Source: Clostridium acetireducens DSM 10703
GTDB lineage: Bacteria > Bacillota > Clostridia > Clostridiales > Clostridiaceae
Direction: 5' to 3'
Length of the DNA: 39,669 nucleotides
Assembly (NCBI RefSeq): GCF_001758365.1
Contig: NZ_LZFO01000021.1
Location: forward strand, 1-39,669
The translations under genes were made by a program, and so were the position numbers. Shown piece by piece: positions 8,879 through 17,978 of this stretch. Every line of letters starts with the position of its first letter. Position 1 is the stretch's first letter. The notes beneath the pieces are model-generated. The model was not told the origin of the DNA and did no database searches. It worked only from the letters and a program-made list of their open reading frames with translations.

Positions 8879-9094
8879 AAAGACCATTGGATAGAGCATT
8901 CCCATTAATACTTTATCCAATAGCCTTTAAATTGATATGTCTTATTTAGTTTTCAGCCAGTGATGTGTTCTGACTATTTTATGAATTTGGGTTTGAAATG
9001 TTTCCGTTCATTTAATTTGAGAAGGATAACCAAAGGCTACCCCTCTCTTATTTTTGTTTATGTTACTCACTCATTACTGAGTTAGTAATAATTC
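8879..9094 (-). repeat. S-layer 3' module, copy C
   Basis: Inverted relative to copy A, starting right after the stop of the 9095-12142 gene. Hairpin A (9019-9047) pairs GAGAGGGGTAGCC with GGTTATCCTTCTC (loop TTT, three G-U pairs). Hairpin B (8879-8928) is the same 15-bp stem as copy A. Loops and some stem bases of hairpin A differ from copies A and B while pairing is largely kept. Confidence 0.8.
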
Positions 9095-12000
9095 TTATGC
9101 TTCTGCTTTTTTAGCAACTGTCCAAGTAGTATTTGCTTCATCTCCACTACTTGTTACAGTATAAGTTATTGTTTTTGTTCCTGCTTTAGCATCATCTGTT
9201 GCTGGAACAGTTATAACTACTTCTATAGTATTTCCTGTTGTAACAGCTTGCTCTAAAGTTATTTTGTTTTCAGCTAATTCTTTACCATCTATTGTAACAG
9301 TTACTCCTTCTGCTAATTCACTTTCACTTCCAAATGTGAATGTGAATTCTTTTGCATCAGATGTTTCTATTTTAGTTATACTTGGTATAGTTGCTTCTTC
9401 TTTTTCTTCTAATTCAGCTTTAGCTACTTCTTCTTTGGCTGCATTTAATGTTTCTACTGTTGCTTCTTCAGCGTTTAATGCTGTTTCTGCTTCTTCAATT
9501 GCTTTATAAAAAACCTCTACTGAAGATTTTTTATATTCTTTACCTTCTTCTTTTTTAGCTTTAGCTGTACCTATAGCTGTTTTTAATTCTGCTTTAGCTT
9601 CATCTAATGCCTTTTCTTCAGCTGCTTTTTTATCTTCAAGAGCTTTAGTTTGGTCTAATGCAACTTTTACTACTACTGGTTCCTTAATTAACTCATCTGA
9701 ACCTGCTTTAATTGAAGTTATAACCACATCTACTGATGCTTTAGCTTCTTCTACTGATTTGATTCCTTTTAAATTATCTGTTCTAGTTAATCCTTTTGCA
9801 TTTGTTAATGTATAAACGATACTTAAGTTATCTGCACCATTTTCTATTTCTTTTCCAAATTGGTCTTTTACTTTAACTATTGTTTTTAAGTCAGCAGTTA
9901 AATCTTCTAATTTGCTAGCAGCTTTATTTTCTGCTAAAGTAAATTCAACCTTTCCTTCTTTTAATGCACCTGTATATGCAAGGTCATTTCTTTCAAAATC
10001 TACTGACGTAGCAACTGATTCTGTATTAACTATTTCAATTTCAACTGTATCTATTACTAATGATCCTACTGAAACTTTAATATAAGCTTTTCCAGCTTTT
10101 TCAGCTGTAACTTTTAGATTTTGGCCATCTATTTTTACTTTGTTATCTTCTACAACTTTTTTACCATCTTCATCTACTTCTGTAAGTCCTACATTTGTTG
10201 CTTCACCTAATTTATTTCCGTTTGTATCAACTTTATCAACTGTTACTGTTGTTGATTTAGGTGCTTTATCTTTATCAGCTTTTTCTCCATCTTCATTTCC
10301 AGCATCTAGTTTAACATCTTTAACAGCTACTTTATATTCTGCTAAATCTCCTGCTTTTACTACTGTTACATTAATTGTTTCTTTTAAGTCAATTTTCTTT
10401 GCTTCTTCTTTATATCTTACTTCTAATGTAGCTGTTCCTTCTTTTAAACCTTTTATTTCAATAGCATCTGCTTTTGCAGTTGCTTCTACATAATCATTCT
10501 TTGATACTTCTTTTCCAGCAATTTTTACTTCTGGAGTTTCAGAAAGTTTGTTACCATATTGATCTTTGAAAGTTACTTTAACTTCGTCTGTTTTACCTTC
10601 AACTACAGATACATCTTTATTTTCTAATTCCATAGTTGCAACTTTAGCATCTTCTTTTACTTCTATTTCAATTACTTGAACAATTTCACCTTGAGTTACT
10701 TTTACATATGCTTTACCTACAGATATAGGTTTAATTGTACCATCATTTTCTACTATTGCTACCGTTGGTGCTAAGTTTTCAAGTTTTGGTTGGTCTTCTC
10801 CATTGAATTGAGTTACTGCGTTTGCAGCATCATTATCATCATTACCATATTGGTCAACATAGTAAACTGCTAATTTCTTAAGCTTATCACCTTTAAATAC
10901 ATAGCTTACTTTTTCATCATCTTTTAATTCATTAAATGCTTTTGTATTTGTTACTGCACTAGTTTTATATACATATGATCCTGCATATTTAGCTGGTGCT
11001 TCTTTTGATACTTTTATTGTTGTTTTAGCTGATTTTACTGTTTTTTCTCCATCTTTAACTACAGCTACAACTATTACTGATTTATCATTTACATCTCCAA
11101 CAGTTCCATCTTCAGCAACAACATCTGCATTTGGTGTTTCAAATGTAACTGTATGTTCTTTAGTTACATCTCTTCCTAATGCATCTGTAACTTTTACAGC
11201 TTCTTTTAAATCTGATTTTGGAGCTACTGTTGTTTGAGTAAATTCTACTTTAGCAGCTTCAGCTTTTTTGTATTCAAATTCAACGTTTGCTGTTTTTTCT
11301 AATCTTTCTATATCTTTAACTTCTACATTATATTTTCCTTCTTTTAAACTATCAACGAATGTTAATGTAGCAACATCTTTAGCTCCATTTAATTCTACTT
11401 TGCTAACAAAAACTAAGTTACCATCTTTATCTGTAACTTTGAAGTTAGCAGGTTTAACTTCTTTAACTTCTTTACTGAATTTAACTTCAGCTTGTGTACT
11501 GTTAATAGCACTTACTGAATTAACTTTTAAAGCTTCAGTATATGCTTCTGCTAGTTTACCAGTATATTGTTTTCCTTCATAAGTAAAATTTACGTCAATT
11601 TGACCTTCCTTAAGTGGTGCACCTAATTTAACTTCTACTGGTTCTTGTCCCTGAAAAGTTACTTTTATAGTATTAGCATCTATTGCACTTATTGATTCAA
11701 CTTTTAAATCTTCATCACCTGGAGTAACAACATTACCATCTTTATCTACTTCACTTACGTTTCCGTCTACCTTAATAATATCTTCTGCTTTTGCATTTTC
11801 AGTAAAAGTATCTAATTCAAATACCTTTCCTTCTATAGTAGCATCTTCTGCTGCTATATTAACTTTTTCTACATCTACATAATCATTGATTTTATCATCA
11901 TGGAATGCTACCACTGTTTTACCTACATAGTGTTTAAACAGTGGTGATTCAATTCCTACAGCGTCATCTTCTGCTGCTGTGTTTAATTCTTTTAAAGAAT

Positions 12001-12142
12001 ATTCAAAATAATTTCCTTTATCATCTGTTACTAATACTTTATCAGCTGCTGCATAAGCTGTAGAAGATATTGCAGCTGCTATTAATCCTCCTATAGCTGC
12101 TGAAGATAATACAGCTAAGCTTTTTTTAATTTTTTTATTCAT
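9095..12142 (-). CDS. S-layer protein, Ig-like modules, no visible wall anchor
   Basis: 1015 residues. Residues 1-31 are a signal peptide (Lys-rich start, hydrophobic core, cleavage after TAYA). Then comes a unique N-terminal region, serial Ig-like or SbsA/BIG-type modules (VSAINSTQAEVKFSKEV; VKVTFKDQYGN; GLKEGTATLEVRY), an Ala/Glu-rich coiled segment (KKAAEEKALDEAKAELKTA) near 850-930, and a final beta module ending AKKAEA. No CWB2, SLH or LPXTG motif is seen, so attachment must be by another route or through a partner such as the adjacent CWB2 protein. Strong RBS (AAAGGAG). It follows the CWB2 gene by 117 bp on the same strand. Paralogue of the truncated gene at 3-2342. Confidence 0.88.
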   Translation of the reverse strand: MNKKIKKSLAVLSSAAIGGLIAAAISSTAYAAADKVLVTDDKGNYFEYSLKELNTAAEDDAVGIESPLFKHYVGKTVVAFHDDKINDYVDVEKVNIAAEDATIEGKVFELDTFTENAKAEDIIKVDGNVSEVDKDGNVVTPGDEDLKVESISAIDANTIKVTFQGQEPVEVKLGAPLKEGQIDVNFTYEGKQYTGKLAEAYTEALKVNSVSAINSTQAEVKFSKEVKEVKPANFKVTDKDGNLVFVSKVELNGAKDVATLTFVDSLKEGKYNVEVKDIERLEKTANVEFEYKKAEAAKVEFTQTTVAPKSDLKEAVKVTDALGRDVTKEHTVTFETPNADVVAEDGTVGDVNDKSVIVVAVVKDGEKTVKSAKTTIKVSKEAPAKYAGSYVYKTSAVTNTKAFNELKDDEKVSYVFKGDKLKKLAVYYVDQYGNDDNDAANAVTQFNGEDQPKLENLAPTVAIVENDGTIKPISVGKAYVKVTQGEIVQVIEIEVKEDAKVATMELENKDVSVVEGKTDEVKVTFKDQYGNKLSETPEVKIAGKEVSKNDYVEATAKADAIEIKGLKEGTATLEVRYKEEAKKIDLKETINVTVVKAGDLAEYKVAVKDVKLDAGNEDGEKADKDKAPKSTTVTVDKVDTNGNKLGEATNVGLTEVDEDGKKVVEDNKVKIDGQNLKVTAEKAGKAYIKVSVGSLVIDTVEIEIVNTESVATSVDFERNDLAYTGALKEGKVEFTLAENKAASKLEDLTADLKTIVKVKDQFGKEIENGADNLSIVYTLTNAKGLTRTDNLKGIKSVEEAKASVDVVITSIKAGSDELIKEPVVVKVALDQTKALEDKKAAEEKALDEAKAELKTAIGTAKAKKEEGKEYKKSSVEVFYKAIEEAETALNAEEATVETLNAAKEEVAKAELEEKEEATIPSITKIETSDAKEFTFTFGSESELAEGVTVTIDGKELAENKITLEQAVTTGNTIEVVITVPATDDAKAGTKTITYTVTSSGDEANTTWTVAKKAEA

Positions 12143-12208
12143 AACTTAAACTCCTTTCAGTTCACTAATTTTAATCTTAAATACTACAATTTAAAATTCC
12201 TATTATAC

Positions 12209-12248
12209 TTATGGAAATAAGGAGATATAAATCACCCTATTTCCATAA
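12209..12248 (-). promoter_or_regulatory. Long hairpin between the two S-layer genes
   Basis: TTATGGAAATA pairs perfectly with TATTTCCATAA, extended by GGG with CCT, around a 12-nt loop. No U-run follows on the minus strand, so it is a weak terminator at best. A TATAAT (12202-12207) directly downstream could be the -10 box of a separate promoter for 9095-12142, but no good -35 is seen. It may attenuate read-through or stabilise the upstream mRNA. Confidence 0.5.
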
Positions 12249-12259
12249 ATCAAATTCAA

Positions 12260-15200
12260 TTATTTTAAAGCTGGTTTTACTTCGTGTTTATCTGCTTTAG
12301 GAACTGTTATTACAAATTTTCCGTTTGTATATCTAGCATCTTTACCATCTACTGTTACTTTATAATCTTCTGCTTTTTTATCTTCTGGTACATTTTGTAA
12401 TTCTACTACTACTATTTCATGTCCAGGTGTAGGTGATGTTTTTAATGTATAAGTTGCTTTTACTTCTTTGTCATCTACATCTCCACCTGTACTTCCATTA
12501 CTAGTCTTAACTTTAACATCAACGCTCTTATATGGAGTCTTATCATGAGCCTTTACAAGACCTATAGTAACTGTTCCATCAATAATATCTTTTTTATCTA
12601 CTTTCTTAAATTCAAATTCTCCATTTGATGGGTACTTAACAGCAAATACATCTTTGTCTTTCTTAGCTGCAGTTAATCTTCCTAGGTAAATATCAAATTC
12701 ATCAAATTCACCTTTCTTTTGAGAATCATCTACATCTGTATCTATATAAACAATTCCATCTTTGCTTACTCTGATTTTTCCATCTCCAGCGGATCCGCTT
12801 ATCTTAATAGAATCATTTTTAACTGCTCTATCTTCATCAGTAGCATTATCTAAATCAAGTATTGAATCTATTGATAGATAATTTGTGTTAGCTTCTACGT
12901 TGTTCTTGAATGTAACAGCACTAACTCTTGGTGATGAATCTTTAACATCTATTTTCTTAGATGCTTTTTGAACTCCTTCTTTTTTAGCTATAACTGTTAC
13001 GTATCCATCATCTACATAATCTTTTCCATCTATTATGTCAGATTTTATTTTTTCCCTATCAAGTTCAATTTTGATTTCTCCACCGTTTGCTGTTATTTCT
13101 TTAGTAGGAATTTTTTTATCTCCTTGTTGAACTTCTATAGTTAATTCATCTCCGTTAACAAGTGTTACTTTATTTCCACTTCCACCTGCTGCTCCAAGTA
13201 AAGCACCATTTTTAGTGAATTGGTTAAGTTCTAATTTAACTACATCGTCTGAATTATCATCTGCAGCTTCTGCATTAATATCAAGTTTGAAGTCTTTTGA
13301 ATCTTCATCTTTAGCTTCAAATTTAACATAATCATATACTGCATCTGCAGTTACTTCTACTGGAATTGTTCTTATTTTAGAGCCATTTTCTTTTTTGATT
13401 TCTAAGTCAGCTTTTCCTACTTTAGTAGAGTCTGCTTTAACCGCAACATCAACTTTACCTTTTTTATTTGTTCCATTTAAATCGTCTTTATATTTTACTT
13501 CAGCTGTAGCAATTACATTATCATTTCCATCTTTTATTTCTTTTTTAATAGTAAAGTCTGTTCCTTCTTTTGCATCCATAACTGGATCGCCGTATTGGTC
13601 TAAGAATTTTAATTCAACAGTTTTACCACCATTTTTAGCAAGTTTAATTGATGAAGTATCTGCTTCTACTTTGTTTATCTTACGTTTGTTTTCATCATTA
13701 TCTTTATATACTTTTACTGAAACTTTCTTCTTGTAGCTTCCTGATTTAATTGTAATATCTACTGTTCCTTCAGCCTGTGCGTAAATTTTTCTTCCATCAA
13801 CAGTAGCTATAAATGGATCTGAAGTTTCTAATGTAACTTTATCACTTATATCTGCATTTTTCTTTCCATCTACTGTGTCAGCTTTTACTTCGTCAATTAC
13901 TGCTGTTTCACCTTCTACTAATTTTCCACTAGTAATTTCTGGGCAATCTTTAGCATCATCAACATTTTCTGCTAATCTTAATTTGTATTCATTTATCTTA
14001 TTAGCTGTAGCTTCTCCGTTTATAACGTCAACATCTATTTCTTCTGATTCACCTACTATAGCTTTATTTTTCTTTATAACAACTTTGTATGAGAAGTCTG
14101 CTTCTTCATCTACTCCGTTGTCAATATAAAGTTTTTCTAAGCTATCTTTGTTTAATTCTCCAGTTTTACTTGTTCTTCCTTCTACTTCACCTTCTACTAC
14201 GTCTTCATTTTCAAATACATCTTCTGTAGCTTGGAATTCAACATCGTAGCCAGCTTTGTCTAAATCTTCAACTGTTACTTTTCCGCCATTAACTTTCATT
14301 TCTAGTTTTAATGTTCCATCTTCTTTGTAGTCCACTAATGTTGAAGTAGATTGTACTTTCTTAATTTCCTTTAAGTCAACTTTTTCTTCTCCAGCTATAT
14401 CTTTTAATGCTTCTTCAACTTTTGCATCTACTGAACCTATTCCACCAATTATGTTTATAACTGAGTCTTCTTTAGCATTTGTTTTGATATAACTATTTGC
14501 ATTGTCTTTTTGAGTGTTGTTAGCGCCTAATCCTGTTAATACAAGTGGTGCATTTACTTTAGCAGCTGCTGCTGAAGCAACTAATGCGTCTGCAAAAGCT
14601 TCTTTTAATGAACCTGAACCACCTGCTGCTACATAGATGTTAGCAAAGTCTAGGTCTTTTTCGAAGTATTTTAATACTGCAAGGTTAGTTTCGAATCTAT
14701 CTTTTGAGTTGTTAGTGATTTTTTCACCTTTAACTGTATCTACAACTTTCTTTGGAAGAACGCCGTCTCCACCTACTGCTAATATTCCAAGTGATTTTGC
14801 ATCTATAACTCCTTTAACTGCTGCTGGAACTTCTGTGCTCTTAGCGAATAGTACAGGGTATCCTAATTTAGCAGCAATTGAAGCTACTGATAAAGCATCT
14901 GCATATCCATCTTGTCCATTAACTAATATTGCTTTGTTAGCTTTGCTTAATTCTAATACTTTTTCTGCTACTGCAGCGTTTGTACCGAATCTTGTAGTAT
15001 CAGCTTTTCCAGCTATACGTACAACTTCATAATCTTTTAAAGCATCTTCTGTTGCTTTAGTAACAACGCCTGTTCCTCCAACGATGTATACTTTTTTAGC
15101 TCCTAAGTCTTTTATTGCATTTGCTACATTTGATGGTAATGATCCATCTCTGCCAGTTAAAAGTATTGGAGCGTTTAATTGTTTTGCAAGTGGAGTTGCA

Positions 15201-15424
15201 CTAACTGCGTCTGCATAGCCATATCCATTTACAAGCACTACGTTTTCTGCTTTTTCAAAAGTTTTAGCTACGTCAATAGCAGTTGCAATTCTGTCTACTC
15301 CTCCTTGTCTTTTTACTGAAGCAGCTTGTACATCAGTTTTGTTAAATCCTGTTGCTAAAGCTGTTGTTAAAACTAAGCTTAAAATTGTAGCACTAGCAAG
15401 TGCCTTTTGTCCTTTTTTAGTCAT
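12260..15424 (-). CDS. S-layer/cell-wall protein with three CWB2 domains
   Basis: 1054 residues. Signal peptide to about residue 35 (cleavage near VQAAS). Three tandem CWB2 (cell wall binding 2) repeats occupy about residues 37-350, marked by VDRIATAIDVAK, LVNGYGYADAVSATPLA and VYIVGGTGVV, then RFGTNAAVAEKV with DGYADALSVAS, then RFETNLAVLKYF with EAFADALVASAAAA and INIIGGIGSV. CWB2 domains bind secondary wall polymers in clostridia, as in C. difficile Cwp/SlpA. The remaining 700 residues are Ig-like or BIG modules, Lys/Asp-rich with essentially one Cys, forming the exposed part. RBS GAGGAGGT before the ATG is very strong, and a promoter is visible at 15512-15541. It is probably the anchored partner of the following S-layer gene. 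Confidence 0.92.
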   Translation of the reverse strand: MTKKGQKALASATILSLVLTTALATGFNKTDVQAASVKRQGGVDRIATAIDVAKTFEKAENVVLVNGYGYADAVSATPLAKQLNAPILLTGRDGSLPSNVANAIKDLGAKKVYIVGGTGVVTKATEDALKDYEVVRIAGKADTTRFGTNAAVAEKVLELSKANKAILVNGQDGYADALSVASIAAKLGYPVLFAKSTEVPAAVKGVIDAKSLGILAVGGDGVLPKKVVDTVKGEKITNNSKDRFETNLAVLKYFEKDLDFANIYVAAGGSGSLKEAFADALVASAAAAKVNAPLVLTGLGANNTQKDNANSYIKTNAKEDSVINIIGGIGSVDAKVEEALKDIAGEEKVDLKEIKKVQSTSTLVDYKEDGTLKLEMKVNGGKVTVEDLDKAGYDVEFQATEDVFENEDVVEGEVEGRTSKTGELNKDSLEKLYIDNGVDEEADFSYKVVIKKNKAIVGESEEIDVDVINGEATANKINEYKLRLAENVDDAKDCPEITSGKLVEGETAVIDEVKADTVDGKKNADISDKVTLETSDPFIATVDGRKIYAQAEGTVDITIKSGSYKKKVSVKVYKDNDENKRKINKVEADTSSIKLAKNGGKTVELKFLDQYGDPVMDAKEGTDFTIKKEIKDGNDNVIATAEVKYKDDLNGTNKKGKVDVAVKADSTKVGKADLEIKKENGSKIRTIPVEVTADAVYDYVKFEAKDEDSKDFKLDINAEAADDNSDDVVKLELNQFTKNGALLGAAGGSGNKVTLVNGDELTIEVQQGDKKIPTKEITANGGEIKIELDREKIKSDIIDGKDYVDDGYVTVIAKKEGVQKASKKIDVKDSSPRVSAVTFKNNVEANTNYLSIDSILDLDNATDEDRAVKNDSIKISGSAGDGKIRVSKDGIVYIDTDVDDSQKKGEFDEFDIYLGRLTAAKKDKDVFAVKYPSNGEFEFKKVDKKDIIDGTVTIGLVKAHDKTPYKSVDVKVKTSNGSTGGDVDDKEVKATYTLKTSPTPGHEIVVVELQNVPEDKKAEDYKVTVDGKDARYTNGKFVITVPKADKHEVKPALK

Positions 15425-15511
15425 AATTTCAGTGACCTCCTCTAAAAATTTTCTTAGTTATTATTTTTGTTATTAGTTGACTAGTTTAAATAATTTTACG
15501 CAATAATAGTG

Positions 15512-15541
15512 ATTATAGCATAAATTAACCAATGTATGCAA
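15512..15541 (-). promoter_or_regulatory. Promoter of the CWB2 S-layer gene
   Basis: On the minus strand TTGCAT (15536-15541) and TATAAT (15512-15517) lie 18 bp apart, with TG upstream of the -10. They leave a 5' leader of about 80 nt with no recognisable riboswitch. Confidence 0.6.
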
Positions 15542-15863
15542 AGTAATCATGTATTTGTTATAATTATCTTTTTGGTAATTTTCTGCTACTTATTTATTAT
15601 ACAATATTTTATCTAGTTTTTCCATGTATTACTGCAGTTTACTAGATAATTATTCATATAATATAATTTATTATCACTTTTACGTTAATTTTGTTTTATT
15701 TGTTTTTGCTTACACTATAAGTACGATTTACCTTAGAAAAAGTTTCACATTTGAGAAAAATTTTTTAAAATTGTTTAAAACCTGAACCAAATGCTTGAAA
15801 ACACTAGTATAGGTTACTTATTCCATCGTATTTTTTATTTGAAACTTTATATATAAAGCAAAT
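15542..15863. other. AT-rich intergenic stretch
   Basis: Between the S-layer promoter and the inverted-repeat element at 15864. No open frame, RNA gene or strong hairpin was seen. Possible upstream A/T tracts for the S-layer promoter are the only visible content. Confidence 0.5.
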
Positions 15864-16321
15864 AAAAAAATTGCGATGCAATTTTTTTTAGTTAAGAGTT
15901 AAGAGGGAATAGTTAAGAGTTATGGATAATTTTTCTCCATTGGCATTACGAAAAATTTTTGATTTTGTTAGTTGAGGGTTATAAAGGTTTGATAAGACCG
16001 CATACCGGTAGGCTGAGGAGAATTATTTTTTAGAGAATAAAGTACATTTGCATGAGGACAGTGAATGACATTAACCTAATCACTCTAATAGCTTACATTC
16101 CCTTTAATTAATCACAAAAAAAATACAATTTCAGTAAAAATAAAATTTTTACTGAAATTGCAATACTAACCCTCTAAATAATTATAAATTTCTTCAGGCA
16201 AAAAAAAGAAATCCTCCATTAAAATCAAAAATTTTTCGCAATGCAATGGAGAAAAATTCTCCACAACTCTTAACTATTCCCTCTTAACTCTTAACTAAAA
16301 AAACTGCATCGCAGTTTTTTT
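15864..16321. repeat. Noncoding inverted-repeat (MITE-like) element with 'TTAACTC' arms
   Basis: The left arm (15864-15966) and right arm (16221-16321) are inverted copies of about 100 nt with few mismatches. Each end is itself a terminator-like hairpin: TTGC-gat-GCAA on the left and CTGC-gat-GCAG on the right, flanked by A and T runs; the stem pair differs but complementarity is kept. The arms contain repeated AGTTAAG-type heptamers. No ORF lies within. The 254-bp centre has one more perfect hairpin (16126-16160). The right terminal hairpin doubles as terminator of the SEC-C gene. Related arms occur at 22584-22795. Confidence 0.75.
16126..16160. other. Perfect 15-bp hairpin inside the inverted-repeat element
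   Basis: CAATTTCAGTAAAAA pairs with TTTTTACTGAAATTG around TAAAA. It has no flanking gene end to serve as terminator. Confidence 0.6.
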
Positions 16322-16322
16322 A

Positions 16323-16817
16323 TTAATTTTTCCCACAACAATTTTTATATTTCTTCCCGCTACCACAAGGGCAAGCATCATTTCTTCCAACTTTAATTGG
16401 TGCTATTACATTTTTTCCTTTTTTTAAGTTAATCTCATTAAATTTATCTTTGTCAAATATTAAATTCCACTCTGGCATTTGACAAAGTTCAAAGGCTTCT
16501 GAACTTATCATATTTAAATATAATTTTTCAAAATCTATATTAATTTCTATTTCACTATCTTCTTCAATTTCTTCAAGTTTTAAAGGATTTTTTAAGCTAG
16601 TATTTATGCCATCTAAAAATCCCATAAAGTAAGTGCTAGAAACTTGGTATTTTTCTGCTAAATCCTTTACTTTTCCTTTAATAACTTCTTCTTTGTTAGC
16701 TAAAATTTTTGAATATATCTTTTTTTCTACTTCTCCGTATTCTTTCCAAAAAGTATCTTGTCCAAATGCTTGTACTATTTCTACTACCATAGTTGCCCAT
16801 TCATCAAATAAAGCCAT
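16323..16817 (-). CDS. SEC-C motif protein
   Basis: 164 residues. The last 22 residues are a SEC-C zinc-binding motif ([20 protein letters not shown]) of the kind found at the end of SecA and many small proteins. The N-terminal 140 residues are helical and acidic, with no recognised domain. No signal peptide, so cytoplasmic. RBS GGAGG is well placed before the ATG. Transcription would end in the hairpin at 16297-16321. The precise role is unknown; the motif suggests ribosome or protein binding. Confidence 0.85.
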   Translation of the reverse strand: MALFDEWATMVVEIVQAFGQDTFWKEYGEVEKKIYSKILANKEEVIKGKVKDLAEKYQVSSTYFMGFLDGINTSLKNPLKLEEIEEDSEIEINIDFEKLYLNMISSEAFELCQMPEWNLIFDKDKFNEINLKKGKNVIAPIKVGRNDACPCGSGKKYKNCCGKN

Positions 16818-16948
16818 TTTTTTCCCTCCTTTTTAAATTACAGTATTTTTTTTGGAATATGTCTATTTAATAAATTATAATAAAATTATGTGTGCTTTTC
16901 AACTTATAATTTTTAGTAAAAGATTGTATAATAATGATTTAGGAGGGG

Positions 16949-17953
16949 ATGATCATAAATAATAAAAGAATAATAGAAATGGATATGGCTAGAGGATTAG
17001 CTACATTAGCAGTAATAATTATACATACTTCTTCTATGGCTTTGTATAATAATGGCAATGTGCAATCTTTAAACTATACTTTATGCCTTGTTTTAAATCA
17101 ACTTACTAGGTTTTCTGTGCCTTTATTTGTACTTTTGTCTGGTATGGGTCTTACACTTTCTTATAAGTATAAATCTTATTTTTCTTTTTTAAAACACAGG
17201 CTACTTAAAATATGGCCTTATTATATTTTTTGGTGTGTTTTATACATATTATTTATAACAAAGGATAGTTTTTCTGCTATTACAATAAAGTATGTGTTTA
17301 CAGGTAAAATATATTATCACTTTTACTTTGTATTTTTAATTACTCAATTTTATATAATATATCCCTTTTTTAAAAGGTTTTTTGAAAGCAAAGTAGGATT
17401 TGTTTTATTACTTGTTTTTAATGCAGTGATTTTGTTTTCATCATTTCAATATAATTTTCCTAATAGCACTATACACTTTTGGGATAAAAAAAATATGCTT
17501 TATTGGTTGTTTTACTTTTCTTTTGGATGTTTTTTAGGAAAGTATTTTTATAAAATTAATTTTAAAAAGGGAAAAATATTATATATATTATTATTTATTT
17601 TTTCTACATATATAATTTTAAAAGAATCTATTAGTTTGTCTATGTATGTAAAAGATATTGATTATTATACTAAATTTTTAAGACCTTCTGTATTTTTATA
17701 CTCATTATGCTTTACTTTATTTATATTTTCAATAAACTTTAATAAAGTATTAAAGAGTTTTTTAAAGTATATATCTAAAGTATCCTTTGATATATACTTA
17801 GTTCATCCTTTTATTCTTCACTACATTTTAATGTTTTATAAAAAGCATCATTATAATGCAGGAACTATTTACTTTTGTATTTTAGCTTTTTTAATAAGTT
17901 TAATTGCTTCTATTATAATAGCTGAAATTAAGAAAAAAGTAATAAAAAATTAA
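16949..17953 (+). CDS. Acyltransferase-3-family integral membrane protein
   Basis: About 334 residues with roughly ten hydrophobic segments. The family signature is near the N-terminus (IIEMDMARGLATLAVIIIHTSS), with the conserved His after the first helix and FSVPLFVLLSG at the start of the third. The C-terminus has the usual SFDIYLVHPFIL motif. Members O-acylate sugars of wall polymers or exopolysaccharide at the membrane. Start choice is odd: the strong RBS AGGAGGGG (16941-16948) touches the ATG at 16949, leaving no spacing, while the conserved E-M-D motif rules out the ATG at 16979. An ATC or ATA start at 16952 or 16955 would fit better. Monocistronic, with a terminator at 17952. Confidence 0.88.
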   Translation: MIINNKRIIEMDMARGLATLAVIIIHTSSMALYNNGNVQSLNYTLCLVLNQLTRFSVPLFVLLSGMGLTLSYKYKSYFSFLKHRLLKIWPYYIFWCVLYILFITKDSFSAITIKYVFTGKIYYHFYFVFLITQFYIIYPFFKRFFESKVGFVLLLVFNAVILFSSFQYNFPNSTIHFWDKKNMLYWLFYFSFGCFLGKYFYKINFKKGKILYILLFIFSTYIILKESISLSMYVKDIDYYTKFLRPSVFLYSLCFTLFIFSINFNKVLKSFLKYISKVSFDIYLVHPFILHYILMFYKKHHYNAGTIYFCILAFLISLIASIIIAEIKKKVIKN

Positions 17954-17971
17954 AACTCCTAAGGGAGTTTT
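17952..17971. terminator. Bidirectional terminator
   Basis: AAAACTCC pairs with GGAGTTTT around TAAG. It sits between the convergent acyltransferase and anti-sigma genes, with a T-rich tail on the + side. Confidence 0.8.
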
Positions 17972-17978
17972 AATTTTA

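Noticed and set aside
15425-15511. Riboswitch or leader RNA in front of the CWB2 gene
   Set aside because: The roughly 80-nt leader shows no stable or recognisable structure apart from the RBS.
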